Origin: Helicobacter suis
GTDB taxonomy: Bacteria; Campylobacterota; Campylobacteria; Campylobacterales; Helicobacteraceae
DNA length: 64,000 nt
Assembly (NCBI RefSeq): GCF_902196125.1
Contig: NZ_CABIKG010000009.1
Span: forward strand, 22,704-86,703
Reading direction: 5' to 3'
Part shown: positions 1 to 9,329 of the stretch, piece by piece
How positions within the stretch are numbered: the first letter of the stretch is position 1
Layout: each line of letters starts with the position of its first letter
Translations under genes and position numbers: made by a program
Notes under the pieces: model-generated
What the model was told of the DNA's origin: nothing
What the model saw: only the letters and a program-made list of their open reading frames with translations
Database searches by the model: none

Positions 1-318
1 TACAGTTTTAGCCACAGCTGGCATATGACAACCCAAACACTGGTTATTATCTTTTGTAATGGGAAGTAACCCGGTAGTGTCATGGGGAATCATGGGTGGG
101 GCATTTTCATAAGCCCGTTCGAATCGTTGGCTTTCCCCGGGAGGGTTTTTATGGAAGTTATAATCATGTAAGTGTAAATCTTTCTCGTCCTCTAAAGGGG
201 CTTTGCGCAAACCAATTTGTGTATCGCTTAGTAAGGATACATCTTTTTCATAAGCCTGAGTTAGAGTACAAAGTCCGCCTATAAATGCAGCAGTTACAAA
301 TAAAGCGCGTAGTTTCAT
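1..318 (-). CDS. napB: Periplasmic nitrate reductase, dihaem cytochrome c subunit NapB (partial)
   Basis: The first 106 codons are present; the 3' end lies outside the window. NapB is the periplasmic dihaem cytochrome c that passes electrons to the molybdenum subunit NapA. A signal peptide opens the protein (MKLRALFVTAAFIGGL, cleavage near TQA). The family block APPMIPHDTTGLLPITKDN follows and runs into the first haem site CLGCH near residue 97. The second haem site would lie in the missing part. The ATG has a strong ribosome site (taggagga) 5-12 bases upstream. H. pylori lacks nap genes as I recall, whereas several other gastric Helicobacter have them, so this gene points away from H. pylori. 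The remaining nap genes would be expected to the left of the window. Confidence 0.93.
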   Translation of the reverse strand, partial: MKLRALFVTAAFIGGLCTLTQAYEKDVSLLSDTQIGLRKAPLEDEKDLHLHDYNFHKNPPGESQRFERAYENAPPMIPHDTTGLLPITKDNNQCLGCHMPAVAKTV

Positions 319-372
319 GTTTTCCTCCTATATCGAGCTTTTAACGCCAAAATTATAGCACACTAAAAAGAA

Positions 373-1284
373 TTAAGGCAAATGATAAAAATCCACACAC
401 CCGACTTTTTTAACCACAATTTCTCTTTGTGCACTGAGGCGCTCTAGTTGTACTGGTGTAAGATAACAGCGTGCCTCATCTACACTTAGGGGGCGGTATT
501 TGAGTAAATCTAAAAAAGCTTGTGGGGTGGTTTGTAACTTTGTAATTTTAAAGGGAATGCGGCTAGGTAAGCTAATAGGTAAGCCTTCAAAATAAGTAGC
601 CAATTCTAATAAATGCGTGGGAGTTAGAGGCTGGACTTTATAGGCTGGGGGGCGATCAATACTACTTAAATCTACACGGGCTAAGTTGGGGACTTTTTGT
701 AAAAAGGCGGCTAAATCTTGAATATGTGCCTCTTGATCATTAATCCCTGCTACTAATAGCATTTCTGCAACTAAAAAGCCTTGATACTGGCTAGCAAAAT
801 CTAAAATGCCTTCTAAAATAGATTCTAGGGGTAGATTTTTATGGGGGCGATCTATCTTATTAAAAACTTGTGGCCAAATGGCATCTAAAGAGAATTTAAC
901 AATATCATAGTGTAAGAGTGCTTTTTGTACTTCTTTATTGCCAAGCCGCGTACCATTGCTTAAAATTAAAGACTGCACACCACTAGGGATTAAGGGCTTT
1001 ATCGTGGTGATAAGCTCTTCTAAGTGAGGATAAAGAGTGGGTTCGCCATTAGCTGTAGTGGTGAGTACATCTAGGGAGCTGTATTTGTGGGCTAGGGCTT
1101 GTTTGATTGCAGAAACCAAAACCTCTAGGGGTAAAACTGAATGCATACTTTTCATAGGCTTATTTGGCGTGAGTTCGCAGTAAAGACAATCAAAATTGCA
1201 CTGTTTGGCCTCTCCTGAAACATCAATCCCTAAGGACCAGCCAAAACGGCGCGATTTAATAGGGCCAAAAACTAAATTAGACAT
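373..1284 (-). CDS. Radical SAM protein (HP0117-like, COG0731 type)
   Basis: A 303-residue radical SAM enzyme. The cluster-binding motif is CNFDCLYC near residues 30-37 (CxxxCxxC). GEPTLYPH follows near residue 90, as in the COG0731 family of Fe-S oxidoreductases. The substrate is unknown. I chose the ATG at 1284 (MSNLVFGPIKSRRFG) rather than a GTG 21 bases upstream, because family members begin at about this point; the gene then overlaps the end of topA by 8 bases. Position after topA matches H. pylori gene order as I remember it. It is probably co-transcribed with topA. Confidence 0.85.
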   Translation of the reverse strand: MSNLVFGPIKSRRFGWSLGIDVSGEAKQCNFDCLYCELTPNKPMKSMHSVLPLEVLVSAIKQALAHKYSSLDVLTTTANGEPTLYPHLEELITTIKPLIPSGVQSLILSNGTRLGNKEVQKALLHYDIVKFSLDAIWPQVFNKIDRPHKNLPLESILEGILDFASQYQGFLVAEMLLVAGINDQEAHIQDLAAFLQKVPNLARVDLSSIDRPPAYKVQPLTPTHLLELATYFEGLPISLPSRIPFKITKLQTTPQAFLDLLKYRPLSVDEARCYLTPVQLERLSAQREIVVKKVGCVDFYHLP

Positions 1285-3571
1285 CTGCTGGCTCTGTAAA
1301 ATCACATTTTAAGCAGCTATGAAGGCTAGGTTTTTTCTTATAAGCTTTTAAAACCATTAAAGAGCCACACTGCGGGCATGGTTTCTCTATGGGTTTATAA
1401 TTGGTCAGAAAAGTACAGGTGGGGTAATTATTACAGCCATAAAAAATCCCTCTCTTGCTTCTTTTTTGCACCACTTGCCCCTGACACTGCGGGCATGGAT
1501 AAGTAGAGCCTTGATCTTTAGGGGTTTGTGAACGGATATTTTTACAGCTAGGGTAATTACTACAAGCTAGAAATTCCCCAAAACGCCCCTTTTTAACTAC
1601 CATAGCAGATCCGCACTTTTCACAAGGTTGTACATTTTCAGAGTCTTTAGAGGTGAGTTGGATAAATTTACACTTAGGATAACCACTACAGGCAACAAAA
1701 ACCCCAAATCTACCCTTTCTTTGTACTAACTCTGAACCACATTTGGGGCAAAATTCCCCAGTGGGGATACTAACTTTTTGGGAGGCAATTTGGGCTTTGC
1801 CTATCTCTATTTGTTCCATAAAAGGCATGTAAAAATCCATGAGCATTTGTTGCCAAGAGGCTTTATTGCCAGCAATGGCATCTAATTTATCCTCTAAACT
1901 AGCGCTAAAGGCAGCATCTACAATATTGGTAAAATACTTCTCTAAAATACCCACGACTACAAAGGCATTTTCAGTAGGGGTAAGCTGTTTTTTCTCTAAT
2001 TTGACATAATCACGGTTGAGTAAAAGGGCAATAGTGGGGGCATAAGTGCTAGGTCTACCAATGCCTAAACTTTCTAAAGTTTTAATCAAAGAGGCTTCAG
2101 AATATCTAGCGGGGGGTTCTGTGTGGTATTCACGGGCTTGTATTTTTTCTAAACCAATGGATTCTTTAAGGTTTAAAGAGGGGAGTAATTTATCCTCGCT
2201 ATTATCTTTAAGAACTTTATGATAACCATCAAAGATCAGTTTACGCCCACTGGCTTTAAATATCGCCTCTAGTGGTGTACAGGCAATTAAAATATGTTGT
2301 TGCTCAAAGATCGCATCGCTCATTTGAGAGGCTAAAAAGCGTTGGTAAATAAGGGTATAAAGTTTGTGTTCCTCAGGTTTGAGATAATCTTTAGCAATAT
2401 GGGGGGTAAAGGCTAACTGTGTGGGGCGGATAGCTTCATGGGCTTCTTGGGCGCTTTTATTCTTAGAGGTGTAATTTTTAAAAGTGGGTGGTAAATAGGA
2501 GTTACCATAGGTCTTTTGGATAAATTCTCTAGCGGCTTGTTGGGCTTCTTTTGCGATGTGTAAACTATCGGTGCGCATATAAGTAATTACCCCGCTTATT
2601 CCATCAGGAGTAGCTACACCCTCATAAAGCTTTTGGGCAATGCCCATAGTTTTAGAAGGGTTATAACCCAAATGGGTAGAGGCGCTTTGTTGCAAGGTAG
2701 AAGTCATAAAGGGAGGTGGAGTAGGGGAAGTCTTATTTTTATGGCTAATTTCTTGGACTTGATAAACTTGATCCTTTAAATTAGCCACCATTTCTAAGGC
2801 TTTTTCAACATCAGTTAAACTTTGCCTTTTAATTTTAGCACCCTGATAGCTTTCTAAACTTGCTTCTATCCCATGGGCAAAGATAGCCTCAATATTGTAA
2901 TAAGTGAGGGGTTTAAACGCTTGGATTTCTTTTTCACGATCCACAATGATTTTTAAGGCTGCACTTTGTACGCGCCCGGCACTCATGCCCCGTGAAATTT
3001 TATGGGCTAATAAAGAGCTTAAACTAAAACCCACGATGCGATCTAAAAGCCTTCTAGCTAGTTGGGCGTTAATTTTATCAATGTCTAAAGTTTTGGGGTG
3101 TGCTAGGGCGTGTAAAATAGCTGATTTGGTAACTTCATGGAAAACAATACGGGGGAGTGCAAAAATAGGGTTGTTTTTGGGGTTATTTGTTTGTGCTTCT
3201 AAATCTAAAATTTCTTGTTTTGTAGAATGGGAGGTTTTTTTAGCCCCCCCTTGTTTTTCTTGAATGAGATAGGCAATGTGATAACCAATGGCTTCCCCTT
3301 CGCGATCTTCATCTGTAGCGATATAAATTTGTGAGGCATCTTTGGCTAAATCTAAAATCTGGCTCACAATTTCTTCATGATCTTTACTCACCGTGTATTT
3401 AGGGAAAAACTTTTCATTCTCAATATGAATACCCATAGCATATTTGCTTAGATCGCGTACATGTCCTTTGGAGGCAATAACTTGGTAATTAGGATCAAGA
3501 AAATGCGCGATTGTTTTAGCTTTTGTAGGGGATTCTACGATGATGAGGTTTTTAGCAGATTTTCTTCGCAT
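1277..3571 (-). CDS. topA: DNA topoisomerase I
   Basis: Type IA topoisomerase, which relaxes negative supercoils through a 5'-phosphotyrosine intermediate. The Toprim domain opens with NLIIVESPTKAKTI and carries the acidic motif TDEDREGE near residue 88. The catalytic tyrosine lies in ITYMRTDS (residue 331 of the chosen start). Three four-cysteine zinc modules (CPKCG, CEKCG, CPQCQ) and a fourth CxxC pair form the C-terminal third. The start at 3571 (MRRKSAKN) is preferred over an ATG 36 bases upstream, because the extra 12 residues (MPPITKFKKRVC) do not look native and aaagag sits just upstream of 3571. It is divergent from flaB. Confidence 0.95.
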   Translation of the reverse strand: MRRKSAKNLIIVESPTKAKTIAHFLDPNYQVIASKGHVRDLSKYAMGIHIENEKFFPKYTVSKDHEEIVSQILDLAKDASQIYIATDEDREGEAIGYHIAYLIQEKQGGAKKTSHSTKQEILDLEAQTNNPKNNPIFALPRIVFHEVTKSAILHALAHPKTLDIDKINAQLARRLLDRIVGFSLSSLLAHKISRGMSAGRVQSAALKIIVDREKEIQAFKPLTYYNIEAIFAHGIEASLESYQGAKIKRQSLTDVEKALEMVANLKDQVYQVQEISHKNKTSPTPPPFMTSTLQQSASTHLGYNPSKTMGIAQKLYEGVATPDGISGVITYMRTDSLHIAKEAQQAAREFIQKTYGNSYLPPTFKNYTSKNKSAQEAHEAIRPTQLAFTPHIAKDYLKPEEHKLYTLIYQRFLASQMSDAIFEQQHILIACTPLEAIFKASGRKLIFDGYHKVLKDNSEDKLLPSLNLKESIGLEKIQAREYHTEPPARYSEASLIKTLESLGIGRPSTYAPTIALLLNRDYVKLEKKQLTPTENAFVVVGILEKYFTNIVDAAFSASLEDKLDAIAGNKASWQQMLMDFYMPFMEQIEIGKAQIASQKVSIPTGEFCPKCGSELVQRKGRFGVFVACSGYPKCKFIQLTSKDSENVQPCEKCGSAMVVKKGRFGEFLACSNYPSCKNIRSQTPKDQGSTYPCPQCQGQVVQKRSKRGIFYGCNNYPTCTFLTNYKPIEKPCPQCGSLMVLKAYKKKPSLHSCLKCDFTEPADV

Positions 3572-3646
3572 ACAAACTCTTTTTTTAAATTTAGTAATGG
3601 GCGGCATTATAAACTATTTTAAAAGACATTGCAGTTAACAATCTCA

Positions 3647-3662
3647 TGGAACAGCCCTTGCT
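3647..3662 (+). promoter_or_regulatory. Sigma-54 (RpoN) promoter of flaB
   Basis: TGGAAC-N5-TTGC gives GG at 3648-3649, exactly ten bases, then GC at 3660-3661: the invariant -24/-12 arrangement of RpoN promoters. It lies 37-52 bases upstream of the flaB start. flaB is an RpoN/FlgR-controlled middle gene in H. pylori, which agrees. Transcription should begin around 3672-3674. Confidence 0.9.
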
Positions 3663-3697
3663 TGGTGTGTGTATCATAATTAGCAAAGGATGCAAAA

Positions 3698-5242
3698 ATG
3701 AGTTTTCGAATCAACACCAATGTCGCGGCTTTAAACGCCCATACAATAGGCGTACGCAACAATAGAGACCTTGCTAGCTCTTTGGAAAAATTAAGCTCGG
3801 GTTTGCGCATTAACAAGGCAGCAGATGACGCTTCAGGGATGGCCATTGCGGATAGTTTGCGTAGCCAAAGCGCAAGCTTAGGGCAGGCCATTAAAAACGC
3901 CAACGATGCCATTGGGATCGTCCAAACAGCAGATAAGGCAATGGATGAGCAAATTAAAATTTTAGATACGGTTAAGACAAAGGCCGTCCAAGCCGCCCAA
4001 GATGGCCAAACAGCTGAAACGAGAAAGGCCTTACAAAGCGATATTTTGCGGCTTTTAGAGGAACTAGATAACATTGCTAACACCACTAGCTTTAATGGCC
4101 AACAGCTTTTAGCGGGTAGTTTTTCTAATAAAGAATTTCAGATCGGGGCTTATTCTAATACGACGATTAAGGCCTCTATTGGTCCCACTGGATCAGATAA
4201 GATAGGGCATGTGCGCTTTGAGACCTCAGCAATGGATAGGGACGGCATGGAGGTTAGCGCTGGGGCAAAAAACTTACAAGAGGTTACTTTAAATTTTAGA
4301 CAGGCTAACGCGGTCAATGACTTTAAGATCGAATCGGTTAAGATTTCTACCAGTGCGGGTACAGGTCTTGGGGCGTTAGTGGAAGTGATTAATAAAAATT
4401 CTAACACCCTAGGGGTACGCGCCACAGCCACCGTAATAGGAACGGGCGGAAAACCGGTACAATCAGGCACGGTTAGGGGGCTTACCATTAATGGGGTGAT
4501 GATAGGTACGATCAATGATGTTAAACGCAACGATCGCGATGGACGGCTTATTAATGCAATCAATTCAGTTAGAGAGCGCACAGGAGTAGAGGCCTACATA
4601 GATATATCAGGGCGCATTAATTTAAAATCTACTGACGGGCGGGCTATTTCTGTGCATGCAATTAGTGCCTCCGGGAAAGTTTTTGGGGGCGGGAATTTTG
4701 TAGGGATTTCAGGGAATGCCCATGCCATTGTTGGCCGTTTAACTTTAGTTAAGCAAGATGCTAGAGACATCGTCATTAGTGGCATTAACTATAGCCATAT
4801 TGGGCTACACTCAGCACAAGGAATTGCAGAGTATTCTGTCAATCTACGCTCTATCCGCGGGGTTTTTGATGCCAATGTAGCTAGTGCTAGCGGAGGAAAT
4901 GCCAATGCCGCGCAGGCTCATCTTAATTTTAAAGGCATTGGCGCGGGGGTTACGAGTTTGCGCGGGGCGATGGTGGTTATGGATATGGCTGAGAGCGCAC
5001 GAGTCCAACTAGATAAAATCCGATCGGATTTAGGTTCGGTGCAAATGGAGTTAGTAACCACGATTAATAACATCTCTGTAACTCAGGTTAATGTTAAGGC
5101 AGCTGAATCACAAATTAGAGATGTAGACTTTGCAGAAGAAAGCGCAAGCTTCTCTAAATACAACATTTTAGCCCAAAGCGGTAGTTTTGCTATGGCACAG
5201 GCCAATGCGGTACAGCAAAATGTGTTACGACTCTTGCAGTAG
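3698..5242 (+). CDS. flaB: Flagellin B (minor flagellin)
   Basis: A 514-residue flagellin, the same length as H. pylori FlaB as I recall. The conserved N-terminal D0/D1 region starts [15 protein letters not shown] and includes [20 protein letters not shown]. The C-terminal D1/D0 region includes [18 protein letters not shown] and ends NVLRLLQ. The middle (about 170-400) is the variable, surface-exposed part. The ATG has aaagga upstream, behind a sigma-54 promoter. The gene is richer in GC codons than its neighbours, as expected for a highly expressed gene. FlaB forms the hook-proximal filament beside the major flagellin FlaA and is probably glycosylated with pseudaminic acid; the downstream gene fits this. 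Confidence 0.97.
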   Translation: MSFRINTNVAALNAHTIGVRNNRDLASSLEKLSSGLRINKAADDASGMAIADSLRSQSASLGQAIKNANDAIGIVQTADKAMDEQIKILDTVKTKAVQAAQDGQTAETRKALQSDILRLLEELDNIANTTSFNGQQLLAGSFSNKEFQIGAYSNTTIKASIGPTGSDKIGHVRFETSAMDRDGMEVSAGAKNLQEVTLNFRQANAVNDFKIESVKISTSAGTGLGALVEVINKNSNTLGVRATATVIGTGGKPVQSGTVRGLTINGVMIGTINDVKRNDRDGRLINAINSVRERTGVEAYIDISGRINLKSTDGRAISVHAISASGKVFGGGNFVGISGNAHAIVGRLTLVKQDARDIVISGINYSHIGLHSAQGIAEYSVNLRSIRGVFDANVASASGGNANAAQAHLNFKGIGAGVTSLRGAMVVMDMAESARVQLDKIRSDLGSVQMELVTTINNISVTQVNVKAAESQIRDVDFAEESASFSKYNILAQSGSFAMAQANAVQQNVLRLLQ

Positions 5243-5254
5243 GTTTAGGAGGGC

Positions 5255-7162
5255 ATGGCATCTATTTATGAGCAAAATTTAGAGGTTTTAAAACACAAAG
5301 ACCCCCTTTTAGCCTCAGATCTTTTACAGATTAAGGCTAACCTCAAATATGAAGTCTTCATGCAAAAAGAGGACTTTAATATTTTAGATGTCCGCACCAA
5401 CACGCCCCTTTTTACCCATAAACCCTTAGAAGAAAACCTAGAAAAATTCAAGCACACAAACCCCACTCCCTATCTTTATTTTTATGGGGCGGGTAATGGA
5501 ATGCTCTATCGCTTACTTTTAGGTTTAGATTCTATTAGCCGTATCGTGGTGATCGAGCCTGAAATTGAAATTCTTTTTATCATTTTTAACCTACTTGATT
5601 TTAGCCAAGAGATGCAAAGCGATCGCATTATTTTTTTACATAGCCAAGCCTGTTCTTACCAAATGTTAGCCTCGCTTTTTAACATGGATAAAAAGGCGCG
5701 TATTTATGCCAAACTTTACGAATTAATTGTCTTTAATGCCTACTATGAGCGCTACTTTACAGAAATTGAGCGCATTAACCAAGATTTGATTAAAGCCTTA
5801 GAAAACGCGGTTTTAAGTGTGGGCAATGATGCAAGAGATGCCATTATCGGGATTAAAAACCATGTACAAAATCTCCCCTTAGTGCTTAAAAGCCCAACTC
5901 TGCTAAGTTTAGCTGCTGTTTTGCAAGAGCGCAACCTCACGCATAACAGCGCTATTATTATCTCTACAGGCCCTAGTTTAAATAAACAACTCCCCCTTTT
6001 AAAAGAAATAGCCCCCTATGCTACTCTTTTTTGTATAGATGCTTCTTTTCCTATCCTTAGTACTTATGGCATTAAGCCTGATATTGTCTTTTCTTTAGAA
6101 CGGGTAGAAGCTACGGCTAAATTTTACACACACACCCCTAAGCAAGCCCAAGAGGGCGTGATTTTTGCCCTCACCTCCATCGTTCACCCCACATTGCCCC
6201 AAGCTATCACAAAAGGGGTTAAACAATTTAGCCTACGCCCCTTTGGCTATACTAGCTTATTTGGTTTGCATGATTATGGTTATCTGGGTATTGGAATGAG
6301 TGCGGCTAATATGGCCTATGAGTTAGTCGTACATGCGCGCTTTGCCCGTTGTATTTTTATCGGACAAGATTTAAGTTTTTCTAAGAGTGGGCATAGCCAT
6401 GCGAGTGGGGCGCTTTATGGGAATACAGAGATCAAACCCAAAACAGAGGATAAGATTTTTATAGAAAGCTATGGGGGAGAGGGGGAGGTAGAAACCACGC
6501 GTATTTGGAAACTCTTTTTAGATTTCTTTGAAAAGGACATCTTCCACACGCCCTATAATTTAGAAGTGATCAACGCCACAGAGGGAGGGGCACGCATACA
6601 CGGCACTAAAGAACTTAGCTTTTTAGAAAGTGTAGAAAAAATTAAAGCTGATCTTAAACCCCTCACACCCAAACCGCCCCTTCTTTTGCCCTATCCTACA
6701 AAAGAGCAATACACCTACAACTTGCAAAGAGCTAAACAAACCTGCCTTCATCTTATCACCTATACTAAAGAGTGTAAGGAAAGAATTGAGGGGCTTTTTT
6801 TAGAGGTGGCTAAGTTTTTAGAGGAAGTAGAAAGCTTGCATGCTAAAGGACAGTTAGATCAGCTACAGATAAATCATTTAGAAGAACTAAGCCAAAAGAT
6901 CAACGATTTAAAAGATATTTTTGAAGACCCTAGATTTAGCCATTGTTTTAACGATGCGATCCAATCTTATATTTTCCACCAAGAATTAGAGATCGCTAAA
7001 ATCGTGGCTAAACCTGCTATAGATAAAGAAAGTTTGCAAGCTAAACAACTAGAGTGGATTTATGCGCATAAATATTGGCTTTTTAGTTTAGCTGGGGGCA
7101 TTACCTGCGTAATGGAAGTGGTACAACAGGCGCTTAAAACTTGGGACGAGTTAGATCATTAA
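5255..7162 (+). CDS. Motility accessory factor, DUF115 / MptE-like (HP0114-like), probable flagellin glycosylation
   Basis: A 635-residue protein of the Maf (motility associated factor, PseD/PseE) group. A central DUF115 / 6-hydroxymethylpterin pyrophosphokinase-like domain (about residues 195-440) is marked by IISTGPSLNKQLPLLKE and by IFIGQDLSFSKSGHSHASG. In Campylobacter and Helicobacter, Maf proteins are needed to transfer pseudaminic acid to flagellin. It starts 12 bases after flaB with a good site (taggaggg), so it is very likely co-transcribed from the flaB sigma-54 promoter. The C-terminal third is helical with heptad-like stretches. Its 3' end overlaps the convergent rseP gene by 29 bases. 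Confidence 0.85.
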   Translation: MASIYEQNLEVLKHKDPLLASDLLQIKANLKYEVFMQKEDFNILDVRTNTPLFTHKPLEENLEKFKHTNPTPYLYFYGAGNGMLYRLLLGLDSISRIVVIEPEIEILFIIFNLLDFSQEMQSDRIIFLHSQACSYQMLASLFNMDKKARIYAKLYELIVFNAYYERYFTEIERINQDLIKALENAVLSVGNDARDAIIGIKNHVQNLPLVLKSPTLLSLAAVLQERNLTHNSAIIISTGPSLNKQLPLLKEIAPYATLFCIDASFPILSTYGIKPDIVFSLERVEATAKFYTHTPKQAQEGVIFALTSIVHPTLPQAITKGVKQFSLRPFGYTSLFGLHDYGYLGIGMSAANMAYELVVHARFARCIFIGQDLSFSKSGHSHASGALYGNTEIKPKTEDKIFIESYGGEGEVETTRIWKLFLDFFEKDIFHTPYNLEVINATEGGARIHGTKELSFLESVEKIKADLKPLTPKPPLLLPYPTKEQYTYNLQRAKQTCLHLITYTKECKERIEGLFLEVAKFLEEVESLHAKGQLDQLQINHLEELSQKINDLKDIFEDPRFSHCFNDAIQSYIFHQELEIAKIVAKPAIDKESLQAKQLEWIYAHKYWLFSLAGGITCVMEVVQQALKTWDELDH

Positions 7163-8147
7163 ACAACCCAAGCCCCATAAGAGAGAGTAAAAAAGCAAGG
7201 CCCAATGCGTTAAGAAGTTGCATTGTCTGCGGGCTGATTTTTCGTTGTATCAAAGTTTCTAGCCAAAGTAAGGCTAATTGTCCGCCATCTAAAAGTGGGA
7301 TAGGGAAGAGATTGAGTAAGCCTAGATTAATAGAGATAAAAGCCACACTTAAAGCCCAAGTTTGTAGCTGGCTTTGTGTGGAGAGAAAGTTTACAATCCC
7401 TACAACTGAATTCACTTCTGAAAGGGGCAAAGCGCCTAGTAAAAGTTTTTGCAATCCCTTAAGCGTGAGGATCATCATTTCTTGTACTTGTTTATAAGCG
7501 CGGCTTATGGCTTCTAAAGGAGAATAGGAGATGCGTACAATTTGCTTAGAGGGGGTGATGCCTAACATCTTAATTAAAATAGGTTCTTTAAAGGCGTTAA
7601 AAATCTTTTGCTCTGTGGGGAGGGCTTTTAGGTGTAGAATTTGGTTTTGCCGTTTGATTTCTAATACTAAAGACCCATTTTGTTGAATCGCGCTTTGTAG
7701 ATCCTGCCAGTCTCTTATAAATTTATGATTGATAGAAAGAATTTGATCGCCGGGCTTAACTCCAGCTTGTTTGGCGGGCATATTGGGTAAAACAGATCCC
7801 ACAATAGGGGCAAGATGGGGGCTTGGAGTTAAAAACAAGGCTAAATAAATAAAACCAGCTAGCAAGAGATTAAAAAGGGGCCCACCTAGTAAAATAAGGC
7901 TTTTTTGAGTAAAGGTTTTAGTTAAATAGCCCCCCTCTCCTTCTTGTTTAAGCGCCACATAACCCCCTAGCAAAATAAGAGAGAGGCAGTATTGGGTGTT
8001 TTTGTATTGTTTAATAAAAAGTTTAGGGCCAAAACCTAGAGAAAAAACCTCTACTTCTACCTTACAAAGACGCGCTATACAAAAATGCCCAAATTCATGG
8101 AAGATAATTAAAAATGCTAAAGCCCCTATGGCTAGTAAAATCCCCAC
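7134..8147 (-). CDS. rseP: RseP-type site-2 zinc metalloprotease (M50)
   Basis: Integral inner-membrane protease that cleaves substrates within the membrane. The zinc motif HEFGH is at residues 17-21 in the first membrane helix. A PDZ domain occupies about residues 105-190 (PAKQAGVKPGDQILSIN). The second metal motif LLDGGQL is near residue 285, followed by a last membrane helix. The start is GTG, sharing its G with the pgsA stop codon, which implies translational coupling. Its position next to pgsA matches Campylobacter as I recall; in H. pylori the homologue (HP0258) sits instead after the flagellar HP0256-HP0257 pair. Confidence 0.9.
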   Translation of the reverse strand: MGILLAIGALAFLIIFHEFGHFCIARLCKVEVEVFSLGFGPKLFIKQYKNTQYCLSLILLGGYVALKQEGEGGYLTKTFTQKSLILLGGPLFNLLLAGFIYLALFLTPSPHLAPIVGSVLPNMPAKQAGVKPGDQILSINHKFIRDWQDLQSAIQQNGSLVLEIKRQNQILHLKALPTEQKIFNAFKEPILIKMLGITPSKQIVRISYSPLEAISRAYKQVQEMMILTLKGLQKLLLGALPLSEVNSVVGIVNFLSTQSQLQTWALSVAFISINLGLLNLFPIPLLDGGQLALLWLETLIQRKISPQTMQLLNALGLAFLLSLMGLGLFNDLTRPKF

Positions 8148-8707
8148 TAGTTGCGCACTAATTGGTAGTATTTAAATACATAGTCTGCTCCTGAATAAAG
8201 GGTTGCAAAAACAGCAAGCGTAACTAAAAAATAACCCACCATTACCCCGTGTATGTGGATATCAGCGAGTAAAAAGAAAATGGCACAAACCTGTAAAAGG
8301 GTTTTGTATTTACCCAGTTGGCTTACTGCGATATTTTTACCCATGTATGAAACAGAAACTCTTAGCCCAGCAATAAAAAACTCCCGACTTAAAATCACAA
8401 AGGGTACCCATGGGGTGATTCGCCCTAAATGCAGCAGACCTAAAAAAGCGGCTAAAATTAAAATCTTATCTGCTAGAGGATCAAAAATTTCTCCAAAGAG
8501 AGTTTTAAAGTGATAACGCCTAGCAATTGTGCCGTCTAAAAAATCGGTGAGGGCTGCAAGGATAAAGATAAAGGCACTGGCATAATCTGCATTAGCTTTA
8601 GAGAGTTTAAAAAGAGCGGGGGCGTGTAAAATAAAAAAAAGCAAAAAGATAGAGAGGGCGATACGCAGGAGGGTTAGAGTGTTTGGGATATGTCTGATCC
8701 ATTGCAT
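8147..8707 (-). CDS. pgsA: CDP-diacylglycerol--glycerol-3-phosphate 3-phosphatidyltransferase
   Basis: Makes phosphatidylglycerol phosphate from CDP-diacylglycerol and glycerol 3-phosphate in the inner membrane. The complete CDP-alcohol phosphatidyltransferase signature D-x2-D-G-x2-A-R-x8-G-x3-D-x3-D is visible (begins DFLDGTIAR, ends GEIFDPLAD). Several membrane helices surround it. I chose the ATG at 8707 (MQWIRHIPNTLTLLR), because the longer in-frame version would extend back into the upstream gene and family members begin at this point. The start lies 1 base after the upstream stop, so it is part of the operon. Confidence 0.92.
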   Translation of the reverse strand: MQWIRHIPNTLTLLRIALSIFLLFFILHAPALFKLSKANADYASAFIFILAALTDFLDGTIARRYHFKTLFGEIFDPLADKILILAAFLGLLHLGRITPWVPFVILSREFFIAGLRVSVSYMGKNIAVSQLGKYKTLLQVCAIFFLLADIHIHGVMVGYFLVTLAVFATLYSGADYVFKYYQLVRN

Positions 8708-8708
8708 G

Positions 8709-9323
8709 CTAGTGGGTTGAAATATATTTAAGTCTATAAAAACCAATAAAAATCATGCCCCAGCCTACCAAAATCCCTATGAGAAATAAAAAAGCTAATA
8801 AAGCCCTTTGGCTTAATACAACCGTAAAGAGCAATAAACTTAAAGACAAACTTAACAATAAAATTCCCTGTCTAAAAAAATGTTCCTGAGTTACACGGCT
8901 TAATTCATAAAAGAGTTTGCAAGAGTAATAGGTATAAAGGAAAAAAGTAATAATTTTAGAATTAAAAAGAGTGGTTACACTGGCATTAGGCAGAATTAAA
9001 AACAAGCTTAAAGAGAGGATCGCATCGGCGATATAGGGAAAGGCAATACAGCGAAAGATCAAAAGGTTACGGCCTACTTTGGCTAGTTTATAGTAGCCAA
9101 AAATCTGGCAAACAAACACAGAAAACCACATACACAAATAAAACCCTACCCATGTTGCATGGAGGTTTTTTAAAACACTGGCTATATCATTTGCATGAGA
9201 TTTTTGTAGCCATGCAAAGGTGTAGGTTGTGCTAAGTAAGAGTAAAACTAAGAAAATATGTGAGCATAAAATAGCTCTTCTTGCAGCTTGTAATTCTCTA
9301 TTATCCTGAATGTTAATAATCAT
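8709..9323 (-). CDS. Multi-pass membrane protein of unknown function (HP1015-like position)
   Basis: A 204-residue hydrophobic protein with about five or six predicted membrane helices, the first at residues 20-40 (ILCSHIFLVLLLLSTTYTF). I recognise no domain. It sits between the SDR gene and pgsA, the place held by HP1015 in H. pylori as I recall; that conserved position is the only functional hint and could mean a link to membrane lipid synthesis. The gene ends 1 base before pgsA begins. Confidence 0.75.
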   Translation of the reverse strand: MIINIQDNRELQAARRAILCSHIFLVLLLLSTTYTFAWLQKSHANDIASVLKNLHATWVGFYLCMWFSVFVCQIFGYYKLAKVGRNLLIFRCIAFPYIADAILSLSLFLILPNASVTTLFNSKIITFFLYTYYSCKLFYELSRVTQEHFFRQGILLLSLSLSLLLFTVVLSQRALLAFLFLIGILVGWGMIFIGFYRLKYISTH

Positions 9324-9329
9324 TGGGAT

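Noticed and set aside
2904..3263. 119-codon frame on the plus strand inside topA
   Set aside because: Antisense shadow of a strongly conserved gene; composition is that of a mirrored frame and no ribosome site or family is seen.
3619..4086. 155-codon minus-strand frame across the start of flaB
   Set aside because: It lies opposite the conserved flagellin N-terminus and the sigma-54 promoter; a shadow of regular flaB codon use.
4150..4581. 143-codon minus-strand frame within flaB
   Set aside because: Antisense shadow; the residue make-up (Leu, Ser, Thr, Pro heavy) reflects the reversed flagellin codons.
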